From the NCBI RefSeq assembly GCF_030690725.1, contig NZ_JAUYGD010000081.1, positions 1 through 62,026 of the forward strand: a stretch of 62,026 nucleotides of DNA, given 5' to 3'. The stretch's first letter is position 1. Each line of letters opens with the position of its first letter. Under the pieces are notes generated by a model. That model ran no database searches. It saw only the letters and a list, made by a program, of their open reading frames with translations, and was not told where the DNA came from. The position numbers were made by a program, and so were the translations under genes. This stretch comes from Pseudomonas sp. (lineage in GTDB: Bacteria; Pseudomonadota; Gammaproteobacteria; Pseudomonadales; Pseudomonadaceae). Of the stretch, positions 33,966 to 43,416 are shown in pieces.

Positions 33966-34688
33966 ATGAAACGTCCTAGTGGCCGCGCCGCCGATCAGTT
34001 GCGCTCGATTCACATCACCCGCAACTACACCAAGCATGCCGAGGGTTCGGTACTGGTGGAATTTGGCGATACCAAAGTGATTTGCACGGTCAGTGTCGAG
34101 TCGGGCGTTCCGCGCTTTCTCAAAGGTCAGGGCCAAGGCTGGCTGACCGCCGAGTACGGCATGCTGCCGCGCGCCACGGGCGACCGTAACCAGCGTGAAG
34201 CCAGCCGTGGCAAGCAGGGCGGCCGTACCCTGGAAATCCAGCGTCTGATCGGCCGTTCGCTGCGCGCCGCGCTGGATATGTCCAAACTGGGCGAGAACAC
34301 CCTGTACGTCGATTGCGATGTGATCCAGGCCGACGGCGGTACCCGCACCGCGTCCATCACCGGCGCCATGGTGGCCCTGGTCGATGCGCTGAAAGTGATC
34401 AAGAAGCGTGGCGGCCTGAAAGGCGGCGACCCGCTCAAGCAGATGATTGCCGCCGTATCGGTGGGCATGTATCAGGGCGAGCCGGTGCTGGATCTGGACT
34501 ACCTGGAAGATTCCGCCGCGGAAACCGACCTCAACGTGGTGATGACCAGCACGGGCGGCTTTATCGAAGTGCAGGGCACCGCCGAAGGCGCACCGTTCCA
34601 GCCAGCTGAGCTGAACGCCATGCTGGCGTTGGCGCAGAAAGGTATGACTGAGTTGTTCGAGTTGCAACAAGCAGCACTGGCAGACTGA
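33966..34688 (+). CDS. rph: Ribonuclease PH
   Basis: A 240-residue phosphorolytic 3'-5' exoribonuclease that trims tRNA 3' ends. N-terminus MKRPSGRAADQLRSIHITRN, ARRATGDRN-type stretch MLPRATGDRNQREASRGKQG and YVDCDVIQADGGTRTASITG are diagnostic. Full length. Divergent from yicC. Confidence 0.97.
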   Translation: MKRPSGRAADQLRSIHITRNYTKHAEGSVLVEFGDTKVICTVSVESGVPRFLKGQGQGWLTAEYGMLPRATGDRNQREASRGKQGGRTLEIQRLIGRSLRAALDMSKLGENTLYVDCDVIQADGGTRTASITGAMVALVDALKVIKKRGGLKGGDPLKQMIAAVSVGMYQGEPVLDLDYLEDSAAETDLNVVMTSTGGFIEVQGTAEGAPFQPAELNAMLALAQKGMTELFELQQAALAD

Positions 34689-34728
34689 TTGAGCTGTACG
34701 ACAAGCCCATCACGCAAGGAGAAGCACC

Positions 34729-35100
34729 ATGAGCGACGAGTCCCAAGCGCCACAACCGATTCCCGGTCCTGAAGCCCGTCAGTGGGCCATGTTTTGCCAC
34801 TTCGCGGCCTTTCTCGGGCTGGTGATTCCCTTTGGCAACCTGCTTGGGCCGTTGATCGTCTGGCAGATCAAGAAGGACCTTGATCCGTTCGTCGATGCTC
34901 AGGGCAAGGAAGCGCTGAACTTCCAGATCAGCGTGGCCCTGGCCGCGCTGCTGTGTTTCCTGCTGATGGTGGTGGTGATCGGCTTTCCGCTGCTGGTGCT
35001 GGTCAGCATCGCGGCGCTGGTGCTGACGGTTATTGCCGGGATCAAGGCTAATGAAGGCCAGGCTTACCGTTATCCCTTTGCCTGGCGCTTGGTGAAATAA
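34729..35100 (+). CDS. DUF4870 small membrane protein
   Basis: A 123-residue protein with a short hydrophilic N-terminus and three predicted membrane helices (~20-42, 60-83, 84-107). The family pattern is ARQWAMFCHFAAFLG and DPFVDAQGKEALNFQISV. Function unknown; in Pseudomonas it accompanies rph and crc. Start follows AAGGAGAAGC. Confidence 0.85.
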   Translation: MSDESQAPQPIPGPEARQWAMFCHFAAFLGLVIPFGNLLGPLIVWQIKKDLDPFVDAQGKEALNFQISVALAALLCFLLMVVVIGFPLLVLVSIAALVLTVIAGIKANEGQAYRYPFAWRLVK

Positions 35101-35114
35101 GCGTTGTGCAGATA

Positions 35115-35197
35115 GCAAAAAATCGACGGGAGCGATTTTTAACGTCGCATCGCGACGGCCCGTAGGGTGGTGGCCAGGGATGGCGCAGCATAAAAAA
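35115..35197 (+). repeat. Dispersed repeat family A, copy 2
   Basis: Same layout as copy 1: stem AAAAATCG/CGATTTTT, then TAACGTCGC-ATC-GCGACGG, a GGCCCGTAGGGTGGTGG block and ATAAAAAA end. In the first stem the pairs differ from copy 1 (TCG/CGA instead of TGG/CCA) but stay complementary. It adjoins the terminator between the DUF4870 gene and crc. Confidence 0.8.
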
Positions 35198-35218
35198 CCG
35201 GCGAATAGCCGGTTTTTT
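35192..35218. terminator. Bidirectional intrinsic terminator
   Basis: An 11-bp stem AAAAAACCGGC (35192-35202) with GCCGGTTTTTT (35208-35218) and a 5-nt loop, between convergent genes. Works on both strands because of the A- and T-runs. Confidence 0.9.
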
Positions 35219-35234
35219 GTATCTGCTGATCAGG

Positions 35235-36014
35235 CTAGATGCTGAGCATCCAGTCGTAATCGACGATCAACGGCGCGTGCTGCGAGAAGCGCGGCTGGCG
35301 CGGCAGGCGCGCACTGCGGATGCTGCGGCGCATGCCGGGCGTGAGCAGCTGATAGTCGAAGCGATAGCCGAGGTTGAGCAGTTCAGCCTGTTCGCTGTCC
35401 GGCCACCAGCTGAACTGGTCGCCTTCACGGCTGACTTCGCGCAGCGCATCGACATAGCCCATGGTGCCAATCACTTCATCCAGCCAGGCGCGTTCCGGGG
35501 CGAGGAAGCCGGGTGATTGCTGGCAGTCGCGCCAGCTCTTCACGTCGAGCTTCTGATGCGCCACGTAGAAAGAGCCGCAATAGATGTACTCGCGGCGTTT
35601 GCGGCGCTGCTTGTCCAAATAATGGGTGAAGTCGTCCATAAACTTGAATTTCTGATTCAAGCTTTCATCACCCTGCTGCCCCGAAGGCATCAGCATGGTG
35701 GCAATACTTACTTTGTCGAAATCGGCCTGCAGGTAGCGCCCATAGCGATCGGCCATTTCAAAGCCGAGGCCGCTGATTACCGCCTTGGGTTGCAACCGCG
35801 AATACAGCGCCACGCCACCTTGGCTTGGCACTTCTGCATCGCAGGCATAGAGGAAATAGCCATCCAGTTGGAGGGCTTGGTCGTCCAGTTCAAAGGCGGA
35901 GGCGCGGGTGTCCTGCAGGCAGATGACGTCGGCATTCTGTGCTTGCAGCCAACTGAGCAAACCGCGCTCGACTGCAGCATGAATACCATTCACGTTCACA
36001 CTGATGATCCGCAT
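35235..36014 (-). CDS. crc: Catabolite repression control protein Crc
   Basis: A 259-residue protein of the exonuclease III/endonuclease-phosphatase fold (MRIISVNVNGIHAAVERGLL; VICLQDTRASAFEL; YFLYACDAEVPSQGGVALYS). Crc has no known nuclease activity; with Hfq it forms complexes on A-rich mRNA sites and represses use of secondary carbon sources. Strongly conserved and syntenic with pyrE in Pseudomonas. Divergent from pyrE. Confidence 0.96.
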   Translation of the reverse strand: MRIISVNVNGIHAAVERGLLSWLQAQNADVICLQDTRASAFELDDQALQLDGYFLYACDAEVPSQGGVALYSRLQPKAVISGLGFEMADRYGRYLQADFDKVSIATMLMPSGQQGDESLNQKFKFMDDFTHYLDKQRRKRREYIYCGSFYVAHQKLDVKSWRDCQQSPGFLAPERAWLDEVIGTMGYVDALREVSREGDQFSWWPDSEQAELLNLGYRFDYQLLTPGMRRSIRSARLPRQPRFSQHAPLIVDYDWMLSI

Positions 36015-36107
36015 AAATGGCCCCCAAAATCACGTGCGTGTATGATACCCGAGCTCACCTCTATTAGCTAAATTACCTAGTAAATCCGTGCTGTCCGGGG
36101 CTTTTTC

Positions 36108-36749
36108 ATGCAAGCGTATCAACGTGATTTCATCCGTTTTGCCATCGAGCGTGGGGTTCTGCGCTTTGGTCAGTACACCCTCAAATCCGGGCGCATCAGT
36201 CCTTATTTCTTCAATGCCGGGCTGTTTGACAGCGGTTTGGCCCTGGCGCAGCTTGGGCGTTTCTATGCTGCGGCCGTGGTGGACAGCGGTATCGACTTCG
36301 ACGTGTTGTTCGGCCCGGCCTACAAAGGTATTCCCCTGGCGGCGACCACCGCAGTGGCGCTGGCCGAGCATCATCAGCGCGATATGCCCTGGTGCTTCAA
36401 TCGCAAGGAAGCCAAGGATCACGGCGAAGGCGGCACCCTGGTCGGCGCAGCGCTGGCCGGTCGGGTGCTGATCATCGATGACGTGATCACCGCCGGTACG
36501 GCGATTCGGGAAGTGATGCAGATCATCCAGGCGCAGGGCGCACAAGCGGCCGGTGTGCTGATCGCGCTGAACCGCCAGGAGCGCGGTAAGGGCGAGCTGT
36601 CGGCGATTCAGGAGGTCGAGCGCGACTACGGCATGCCGGTGGTGAGCATTGTGTCACTCGAACAGGTACTGGAATATCTGGCAGAGGATGCTGAACTCAA
36701 GCAGTATCTGCCAGCGGTACAAGCTTACCGCGCCGAATACGGAATCTAA
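36108..36749 (+). CDS. pyrE: Orotate phosphoribosyltransferase
   Basis: A 213-residue pyrimidine biosynthesis enzyme joining orotate and PRPP. Conserved YQRDFIRFAIERGVLRFG, FNRKEAKDHGEGG (flexible loop) and PRPP motif VLIIDDVITAGTAIRE are present. Divergent from crc. Confidence 0.97.
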   Translation: MQAYQRDFIRFAIERGVLRFGQYTLKSGRISPYFFNAGLFDSGLALAQLGRFYAAAVVDSGIDFDVLFGPAYKGIPLAATTAVALAEHHQRDMPWCFNRKEAKDHGEGGTLVGAALAGRVLIIDDVITAGTAIREVMQIIQAQGAQAAGVLIALNRQERGKGELSAIQEVERDYGMPVVSIVSLEQVLEYLAEDAELKQYLPAVQAYRAEYGI

Positions 36750-36772
36750 CCTGCCGATAAGGTGCTGCATTG

Positions 36773-37366
36773 ATGCATAAATCTGCCATAACCCGCTGTT
36801 CGCTGTTGCTAGGCCTACTGCTGCCGGTTGTGGCGGGGGCGGCTGAGTTGTACCGCTACGTCGATGACAAAGGCACCACGGTGCTCAGCCGTCAGGGCGT
36901 GCCGCCGGAGCACATCAGCAAGGGTTATGAAGTGCTGAATGACCAGGGCCGCGTGATCCAGGTGATTCCGCCTGCGCCGAGCCCTGAGGAGATGAAGCGC
37001 ATCCTCGCCGAGAAGGCCCGCGCCAGCTCCGATGCGCAGTTACTGCGCCTGTACAGCACGCCAGACGACGTCGAGCGCGCCCGCGCGCGCAAGCTGGCCG
37101 AACTGGATGGTCTGATTGGTGTGGCGCGCGGCAACCTGCAGTCAGTGCGTACGCAGCAGGCCAATCTGCAGAGCCAGGCCGCCGAGCACGAGCGTGCCGG
37201 GCGTGCGGTGCCGGCGCATCTGTTGGCGCAGATCGATAACCAGAAGGCCGAACAGGCGCGCCTCAAGGGCGACATCCTGCGCTATCAGGCCGCGCGTAAA
37301 GAGGCGGACAGCAGCTTCAATGCTGACCGTGATCGACTCAAGGAACTGCTGGGGCGCAACCAGTAG
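36773..37366 (+). CDS. DUF4124-domain secreted protein
   Basis: A 197-residue protein with a Sec signal peptide (CSLLLGLLLPVVAGAAE). The short DUF4124 module ELYRYVDDKGTTVLSRQGVP follows, then a long charged helical part (~60-197: DVERARARKLAELDGLIGVA; EAEQARLKGD-type) likely to form coiled coil. Periplasmic, function unknown. ATG at 36773 is preferred to the TTG at 36770. It is 23 bp after pyrE, likely the same operon. Confidence 0.85.
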   Translation: MHKSAITRCSLLLGLLLPVVAGAAELYRYVDDKGTTVLSRQGVPPEHISKGYEVLNDQGRVIQVIPPAPSPEEMKRILAEKARASSDAQLLRLYSTPDDVERARARKLAELDGLIGVARGNLQSVRTQQANLQSQAAEHERAGRAVPAHLLAQIDNQKAEQARLKGDILRYQAARKEADSSFNADRDRLKELLGRNQ

Positions 37367-37368
37367 CC

Positions 37369-37815
37369 TTATTGCTCGGGCGCGCAGCGCTCAAAGGCCA
37401 GAATTTTCTCTCTCAACCACGTCGGTAGCGGACTGCTGCTGCGGCTTGCGCTGTCCGCGTGCACGTAAATCACTTCGCCGGTGGTCAGTGCTTGCTCGCC
37501 GCACCAGATACCCATGGCAAAGCTCAGGCTGGAGCGGCCCAGGCGGGCGACGCGAATGCCGATTTGCAGTTGATCATCGAAGCGCGCGGGTGCCAGGTAT
37601 TCCAGCACGGTCTTGATCGCGAAGAAGTCGCCACCGTCGCGGCTCAGGTCATCCGGATAGCGGATGCCCAGGGCGCGGAAGTATTCGGTGATGGCGACAT
37701 CGGCGTAGGTCAGGTAGTGACCGTTGAACACGATGCTTTGCGGGTCCACTTCGGCCCAGCGCACGCGCAAGGTGTGGAAAAAGCTGAAGGCGTCGCGGGA
37801 AGGCGCGGTTGGCAT
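37369..37815 (-). CDS. Acyl-CoA thioesterase, YbgC/4HBT type
   Basis: A 148-residue hot-dog-fold thioesterase: VRWAEVDPQSIVFNGHYLTY (catalytic Asp in the 4HBT-type motif), then YLAPARFDDQLQIGIRVARL and SFAMGIWCGEQ. Substrate unknown. ATG at 37815 with AGAGGTG upstream is preferred to the GTG at 37824. Its stop lies 2 bp from the end of the convergent DUF4124 gene. Confidence 0.85.
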   Translation of the reverse strand: MPTAPSRDAFSFFHTLRVRWAEVDPQSIVFNGHYLTYADVAITEYFRALGIRYPDDLSRDGGDFFAIKTVLEYLAPARFDDQLQIGIRVARLGRSSLSFAMGIWCGEQALTTGEVIYVHADSASRSSSPLPTWLREKILAFERCAPEQ

Positions 37816-37950
37816 GCAGTACACCTCTGGCTGGCAGTGCGGGATCGCTGAGCTTCGGTGTTGCGGCGCCCTGCTGCAAGGGGTGCAGCAGGCTATCAGG
37901 CGGCTGAATCAGCCAGGATTACCTGGCTGATTCGCATTGCAGGCAGGAGC

Positions 37951-38856
37951 TTAATGGCGCTTGCGGTTGCAGATCAGCGTACCCACACCGCTGTCGGTGA
38001 AGATTTCCAGCAGCACGGCATTCGGTACGCGACCGTCGATGATATGTGCGCTGGTCACCCCGCCTTGCACCGCTTCCAGGGCACAACGAATCTTCGGCAG
38101 CATGCCGCCGTAGATAGTGCCGTCGGCGATCAGGCCATCGACCTGCTCGGTGGTCAGGCCGGTGAGTACCTGGCCTTGCTTGTCCATCAGGCCGGCGATA
38201 TTGGTCAGCAGCATCAGCTTCTCAGCCTTCAGCGCTTCGGCGACTTTGCCGGCGACCAGGTCGGCGTTGATGTTGTAGGACTCGCCATCCGGGCCGACGC
38301 CAATCGGCGCGATCACCGGGATAAAGTCGCCCTTGACCAGCATGTTCAGCAGGTCGATGTTGACCCCGGTGACTTCGCCGACATGGCCGATATCGATGAT
38401 TTCCGGCTGGGTCATCTCCGGCGTCTGCCGGGTCACGGTAAGTTTCTTGGCGCGGATCAGCTGAGCGTCTTTGCCGGTCAGGCCGATGGCGCTGCCGCCG
38501 TGCTGGTTGATCAGGTTGACGATGCTCTTGTTGACCTGGCCGCCGAGAACCATTTCCACCACGTCCATGGTCGCGGTGTCGGTGACGCGCATGCCGTCGA
38601 CAAAGTGGCTTTCGATGGACAGGCGCTTGAGCAGATCACCGATCTGCGGGCCGCCGCCGTGGACGACCACCGGGTTGATGCCCACCGCTTTCATCAACAC
38701 GATGTCGCGGGCGAAGCCTTGCTTGAGTTCTTCGCTTTCCATGGCGTTGCCGCCGTATTTGATCACCAGCGTCTTGCCGACGAAGCGGCGGATATACGGC
38801 AGCGCTTCGGACAGTACCTTGGCGACGTTGGTGGCGGCATCACGTTCGAGGGTCAT
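37951..38856 (-). CDS. argB: N-acetylglutamate kinase
   Basis: A 301-residue arginine-pathway kinase. KTLVIKYGGNAMESEELKQG, VVHGGGPQIGDLL and the GGMLPKIRCALEAVQGGV stretch are diagnostic; the N-terminal helix typical of arginine-inhibited hexamers is present. It follows algC by 31 bp on the same strand, as in P. aeruginosa. Confidence 0.97.
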   Translation of the reverse strand: MTLERDAATNVAKVLSEALPYIRRFVGKTLVIKYGGNAMESEELKQGFARDIVLMKAVGINPVVVHGGGPQIGDLLKRLSIESHFVDGMRVTDTATMDVVEMVLGGQVNKSIVNLINQHGGSAIGLTGKDAQLIRAKKLTVTRQTPEMTQPEIIDIGHVGEVTGVNIDLLNMLVKGDFIPVIAPIGVGPDGESYNINADLVAGKVAEALKAEKLMLLTNIAGLMDKQGQVLTGLTTEQVDGLIADGTIYGGMLPKIRCALEAVQGGVTSAHIIDGRVPNAVLLEIFTDSGVGTLICNRKRH

Positions 38857-38887
38857 GCAGGGCTCCAGTAGACAATTCGCTAATCAA

Positions 38888-41485
38888 TCAGAACGGCAGG
38901 TCGAGGTCGGGCACCGCGCTGTACAGCTGGGCGCGGAAGACTTCCTTGATCCGTTCGAGTTCTTCTTCGGTTTCCGCCTCGAAGCGCAGCACCAGCACCG
39001 GCGTGGTGTTGGAGGCGCGTACCAGGCCCCAGCCTTTGGGGTAGTCGACGCGCACGCCGTCGAGGTTGGTGATATTGCCTTCACCCCATACGCCGTCGCG
39101 TTGCAGGCGTTCGATGATGCTGAACTTGCTCTGCTCGGTGACCTGGATATTGATTTCCGGGGTGGCGATGTCGTTGGGGAAGGCGCTGAACACGTGCTCG
39201 GCGTCGCGGCGATCCTGGCTGAGGATTTCCAGCAGGCGCGCGGCGGCATAGATGCCGTCGTCGAAGCCAAACCAGCGCTCCTTGAAGAAGATATGCCCGC
39301 TCATTTCGCCGGCCAGCAGCGCGCCGGTTTCCTTCATTTTTTTCTTGATCAGCGAGTGGCCGGTTTTCCACATTACCGGGCGGCCACCGTAGCCGCTGAT
39401 CAGCGGGGTCAGGCGGCGCGTGCATTTGACGTCGAAGATGATGTCGGCGCCCGGGTTGCGTGATACCACGTCCTTGGCGAACAGCATCAGCAGGCGGTCC
39501 GGGTAGACGACAGTACCGGTATTGGTCACCACGCCGACGCGGTCGCCGTCGCCGTCGAAGGCCAGGCCGATGTCGGCTTTCTCGCTTTTCACCTTGGCAA
39601 TCAGATCCACCAGATTTTCCGGCTTACCGGGATCGGGGTGGTGGTTGGGGAAGTTGCCGTCGACTTCGCAGTACAGCGGAATCACCGAGCAGCCCAGCGC
39701 TTCGATCAATTGCGGGGCGATCACCCCGGCCACGCCATTGCCGCAATCGACCACCACGCGCATGGGCTTGGCCATGGCGATGTCGTCGCGGATCTGCTTG
39801 AAGTAGCGCTCCAGCACATCAACCTGTTCGACCGTACCGACACCGCTGGCCAGGTCGTTATTGTCGATGCGTGCTTTCAGCGCCTGGATCTGTTCGTTGG
39901 CCAGGGTGTCGCCGGCGATGACGATCTTGAAGCCGTTGTAATCGCGCGGGTTATGGCTGCCAGTGAGCATCACCGCCGATTTGCCGGTGAGGATATGCCC
40001 GGCGTAATACACCACGGGCGTCGGCACCATGCCGACATCGCTGACGTTACAGCCGCAATCGAGCAGGCCCTGGATCAGCTGTTGCGCCAGCTCCGGGCCG
40101 GACAGGCGGCCGTCGCGGCCAACGGCGATGTTCGGCTCGCCCTGCGCCAGGCTCTGCGAGCCGATGGCGCGGCCGATCCAGTAGGCGGTTTCGGCATTCA
40201 GGGTGCGGCCGACTACGCCACGAATGTCATAGGCGCGGAAGATGTCGGCAGGCAGCTTGGGCGCTTTCGCCTGCACGGGAGCGGGGGCCGGCTCATCGAG
40301 GCCGAGCAGGTCCTGGTCTTCGTCGAGAATATCGATGTCGAGGATATCGGTGTCCTGGAACAGTGGATCGACCATGGCGCTGGCGGGCGTCTGCATGGCG
40401 GTGACGCCTGGGTTGGCTGCGCCTGCATTGGCAGTCGGGGCGGCGGCCTGTTCAGTGGCGCGGCGCGGCATACGTGCGAGGTTCTGCGCGAGGATATCCA
40501 GGGCTGGCAGGCTCAGGCTGAACGCCTTGACGGCCTTGCCGGCGGACAGCTCCTTGAGCATCTGCCCCAGTTGCAGCACATCGTCACGCAGGTGACGTTG
40601 CAGGCTGCTCTGCAGCAGGTAGAGGCCGACAATTGCACCAGCCAGGGCCAGCAGCCCGGCAATGGCCAGCAGCAACGGCGAGAACACCGGGTTGGTCAGT
40701 GACGGGCCGGGGGTAAAGCTGACCGTCCAGTTGGGGTTGCCGGTGCTGAATGCTTGCGCGGTGCCTTGTGCGTCGCCGCGCTGGGCGAGGACCTGGGCAG
40801 CGGTGTTGTTGAACTGCTGGATCAGCTGGATCTGGCCGATTTCGGCGGGCATCACCGGCAGGCTGGCGAGCAGGCGTTCCAGATCCACGGCCAGCAGCAG
40901 GGTGCCATGCAGCGGCTCACCTTCGCTCAGGCGCAGCGGCGCGGCGCTATACACCAGCCAGCGCTGGCCGACTTTGTAGGCCTCGGGTGCGGGCGTTTGG
41001 CCGTTTTCTGCGCGGCGCAGCATGTCCAGCGCGGCGAAGTTCATCGGCGCGCTGCGGCCCATGTCCTGCACGGCCTGGCTGCGGGCGTTGAGGTGCGCGT
41101 CGACCACCCCGTGCCAGTAAGTGAGGTTGCGTTCGGCGTCGCGGATCTGATTGATGTCCTGGCTCTGCAGGGCTTGCAGCAGTTGAGGGTTGCGCGCGGC
41201 TGCCTGGGTGTCGGCGCTCAGTTGCTGCAGAGCTTTCTGCAACACGGTCGCCTGACCGCCACCCCAGGCCTGGCTGAGTTGCTGCAGCTGTTGCTGGTAG
41301 GCGCTGTTGAGCGGGCCGAACCAGAGCAGCGCACCGGCCAGGATGATGCCGACTAACGCCGCCAGCACACCCGGCAACAGGGCATTGGGGCTGTTTTTGG
41401 CCGCTTTGGCGGCAGGGGCACTGGTCAGTTGGGCGCTGGCGGTTACTCCGTCAGCGTCCTTGGCCGTGCGCTTGAAGAGTTTCAT
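38888..41485 (-). CDS. algC: Phosphomannomutase/phosphoglucomutase AlgC, long form
   Basis: The C-terminal ~460 residues form the mutase (from LPADIFRAYDIRGVVGRTLN), with the phosphoserine loop TGSHNPRDYNGFKI and metal loop AFDGDGDRVGV. It interconverts mannose- and glucose-1/6-phosphates for alginate, LPS and rhamnolipid precursors. The N-terminal ~400 residues form a membrane-anchored extension: helix ~30-52, a periplasmic-type region, helix near 275-300 (LLLAIAGLLALAGAIVGLYL) and an acidic linker rich in Asp-Ile repeats. Total 865 residues. Start at 41485 with a strong GAGGAGA. Confidence 0.95.
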   Translation of the reverse strand: MKLFKRTAKDADGVTASAQLTSAPAAKAAKNSPNALLPGVLAALVGIILAGALLWFGPLNSAYQQQLQQLSQAWGGGQATVLQKALQQLSADTQAAARNPQLLQALQSQDINQIRDAERNLTYWHGVVDAHLNARSQAVQDMGRSAPMNFAALDMLRRAENGQTPAPEAYKVGQRWLVYSAAPLRLSEGEPLHGTLLLAVDLERLLASLPVMPAEIGQIQLIQQFNNTAAQVLAQRGDAQGTAQAFSTGNPNWTVSFTPGPSLTNPVFSPLLLAIAGLLALAGAIVGLYLLQSSLQRHLRDDVLQLGQMLKELSAGKAVKAFSLSLPALDILAQNLARMPRRATEQAAAPTANAGAANPGVTAMQTPASAMVDPLFQDTDILDIDILDEDQDLLGLDEPAPAPVQAKAPKLPADIFRAYDIRGVVGRTLNAETAYWIGRAIGSQSLAQGEPNIAVGRDGRLSGPELAQQLIQGLLDCGCNVSDVGMVPTPVVYYAGHILTGKSAVMLTGSHNPRDYNGFKIVIAGDTLANEQIQALKARIDNNDLASGVGTVEQVDVLERYFKQIRDDIAMAKPMRVVVDCGNGVAGVIAPQLIEALGCSVIPLYCEVDGNFPNHHPDPGKPENLVDLIAKVKSEKADIGLAFDGDGDRVGVVTNTGTVVYPDRLLMLFAKDVVSRNPGADIIFDVKCTRRLTPLISGYGGRPVMWKTGHSLIKKKMKETGALLAGEMSGHIFFKERWFGFDDGIYAAARLLEILSQDRRDAEHVFSAFPNDIATPEINIQVTEQSKFSIIERLQRDGVWGEGNITNLDGVRVDYPKGWGLVRASNTTPVLVLRFEAETEEELERIKEVFRAQLYSAVPDLDLPF

Positions 41486-41529
41486 GCAGCGTCTCCTCGG
41501 CAATTCATCCTGGAATTAGATTAAGGCAA

Positions 41530-41985
41530 TCAATGGCTACCGGAGTGGCCGAAGCCGCCTGCGCCGCGTTGGCTCTCATCGAACTGTTCAACCAGCTCGA
41601 AATGCGCCTGCACCACCGGTACCAGAATCAGTTGGGCGATACGCTCACCGATGGCGATGGTGAAGGCGCTCTGCCCACGGTTCCAGCAGGACACCATCAA
41701 TTCGCCCTGGTAGTCCGAGTCGATCAGGCCGACGAGGTTCCCCAGGACGATGCCATGTTTGTGACCCAGGCCCGAGCGCGGCAGGATCATCGCGGCCAGA
41801 CCGGGGTCGCCGATGTAGATCGACAGGCCGGTGGGGATCAGCACGGTTTGCCCCGGTTCCAGCACCAGGTCCTGCTTGAGCATGGCGCGCAGGTCGAGGC
41901 CGGCGGAGCCCGGCGTGGCGTAGTGCGGCAGGGGAAATTCGTTGCCCAGGCGCGGGTCGAGGATCTTGGCTTGTAAGGCGTGCAT
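41530..41985 (-). CDS. dut: dUTP diphosphatase
   Basis: A 151-residue dUTPase that keeps uracil out of DNA and supplies dUMP. The five motifs are visible, including ATPGSAGLDLRA, PRSGLGHKHGIVL, GLIDSDYQGEL and C-terminal RGAGGFGHSG. It lies between coaBC and algC on the same strand. Confidence 0.97.
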   Translation of the reverse strand: MHALQAKILDPRLGNEFPLPHYATPGSAGLDLRAMLKQDLVLEPGQTVLIPTGLSIYIGDPGLAAMILPRSGLGHKHGIVLGNLVGLIDSDYQGELMVSCWNRGQSAFTIAIGERIAQLILVPVVQAHFELVEQFDESQRGAGGFGHSGSH

Positions 41986-42014
41986 ATCAGGCTCTGTGGT
42001 CGGTGAGTGCAGCG

Positions 42015-43223
42015 TCAGTTGCGGGCCAGGCGTTCGGCAATAAAGCTCACCAATTGGCGGGCAATCTTGCTTTTGCTGGTCTGGGCGAAACTGCTCTGCT
42101 GAAGCTCACGGTCGATGATGGTGATGGCGTTTTCTTCGCTGTTGAAGCCGATGCTGGGGTTGGCCACGTCATTGGCGACGATCAGGTCGAGGTTCTTGTC
42201 GCGTAGTTTGCGCGAGGCGTACTCCAGCAGGTTCTCGGTCTCGGCGGCAAAGCCGACGCTGAACGGCCGGTCGCTGCGACCCGCCAGGGTGGCGAGAATA
42301 TCCGGGTTACGCACCATTTGCAGGAGTAGACCGTCGCCACTGCTCGGGTCTTTTTTCAATTTGTGCTGGGCGACCACTTCCGGGCGGTAGTCGGCCACGG
42401 CGGCGGCGGCAATCAGCAGGTCGCAGGGCATTGCGGCTTCACAGGCGGCGAGCATGTCGCGGGCGCTGGTGACGTTGATGCGGGTGACGCGCTCGGGTGT
42501 CGGCAGGTGCACCGGGCCGCTGATCAGGGTGACCTTGGCGCCGGCTTCGGCGGCCGCCTCGGCGAGGGCGAAGCCCATCTTGCCGGAGCTGTGGTTGGTG
42601 ATGTAGCGCACCGGGTCGATGTTTTCCTGGGTCGGGCCGGCGGTAATCAGCACATGCTTGCCGGTCAGCGCCTGGTGCTGGAAGCAGTCGGCGGCGCATT
42701 GCACCAGCTGCTCGGCTTCGAGCATGCGGCCCAGGCCAACATCGCCGCAGGCCTGGCTGCCGGCGGCGGGGCCGAACAGATGCAGGCCGCGTTGGGCTAG
42801 AAGCTGGGCATTGGCCTGGGTCGCCGGGTCGCGCCACATGGCCTGGTTCATGGCTGGAGCGAGGGCGACAGGCGCATCGGTGGCCAGCACCAGGGTGGTC
42901 AGCAGGTCATCGGCGACGCCCTGGGCCAGGCGCGCCATCAGATCGGCGGTGGCCGGGGCAATCAATACCAGATCGGCCCAGCGTGCCAGTTCGATATGGC
43001 CCATGGCGGCTTCGGCCTCGGGGTCGAGCAGATCGAGGTGCACCGGATGCCCGGACAGGGCTTGCAGGGTCAGCGGGGTGATGAATTCACGACCGCCTTT
43101 GGTCATGACCACGCGCACGTCGGCGTCCTGGTCCTTGAGTCGGCGAATCAGCTCGGCACTTTTATACGCGGCAATACCGCCGCCCACGCCAACAATGATG
43201 CGTTTCCGATACAGCCGCTGCAT
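42015..43223 (-). CDS. coaBC: Bifunctional phosphopantothenoylcysteine decarboxylase/synthase CoaBC
   Basis: A 402-residue coenzyme A biosynthesis enzyme. The N-terminal flavin decarboxylase CoaC shows VGVGGGIAAYKSAELIRRL and LAPAMNQAMW; the C-terminal CoaB ligase shows VLITAGPTQENIDPVRYITN, HSSGKMGFALAEAA and KIARQLVSF. Start at 43223 by family N-terminus, not the ORF start at 43403. The order coaBC-dut-algC-argB follows on one strand; radC is divergent. Confidence 0.96.
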   Translation of the reverse strand: MQRLYRKRIIVGVGGGIAAYKSAELIRRLKDQDADVRVVMTKGGREFITPLTLQALSGHPVHLDLLDPEAEAAMGHIELARWADLVLIAPATADLMARLAQGVADDLLTTLVLATDAPVALAPAMNQAMWRDPATQANAQLLAQRGLHLFGPAAGSQACGDVGLGRMLEAEQLVQCAADCFQHQALTGKHVLITAGPTQENIDPVRYITNHSSGKMGFALAEAAAEAGAKVTLISGPVHLPTPERVTRINVTSARDMLAACEAAMPCDLLIAAAAVADYRPEVVAQHKLKKDPSSGDGLLLQMVRNPDILATLAGRSDRPFSVGFAAETENLLEYASRKLRDKNLDLIVANDVANPSIGFNSEENAITIIDRELQQSSFAQTSKSKIARQLVSFIAERLARN

Positions 43224-43416
43224 AGGCCTGCCTTTGATAAAGATGGATATACACCGCGACGCCGACACCTCCCCAGGCCAGGCGCCGCGCAAAAGTTGGG
43301 CTACGATAGCACAGAGCCTGCAGCGGAGTAGCGCTGCCAAGCGCTTGCCAGGCTTGGCTTTGCGGCACTCGGGCGCGGCGGTTTGCCGCGCCTGGTAACA
43401 CACACAAGGAGGTGTG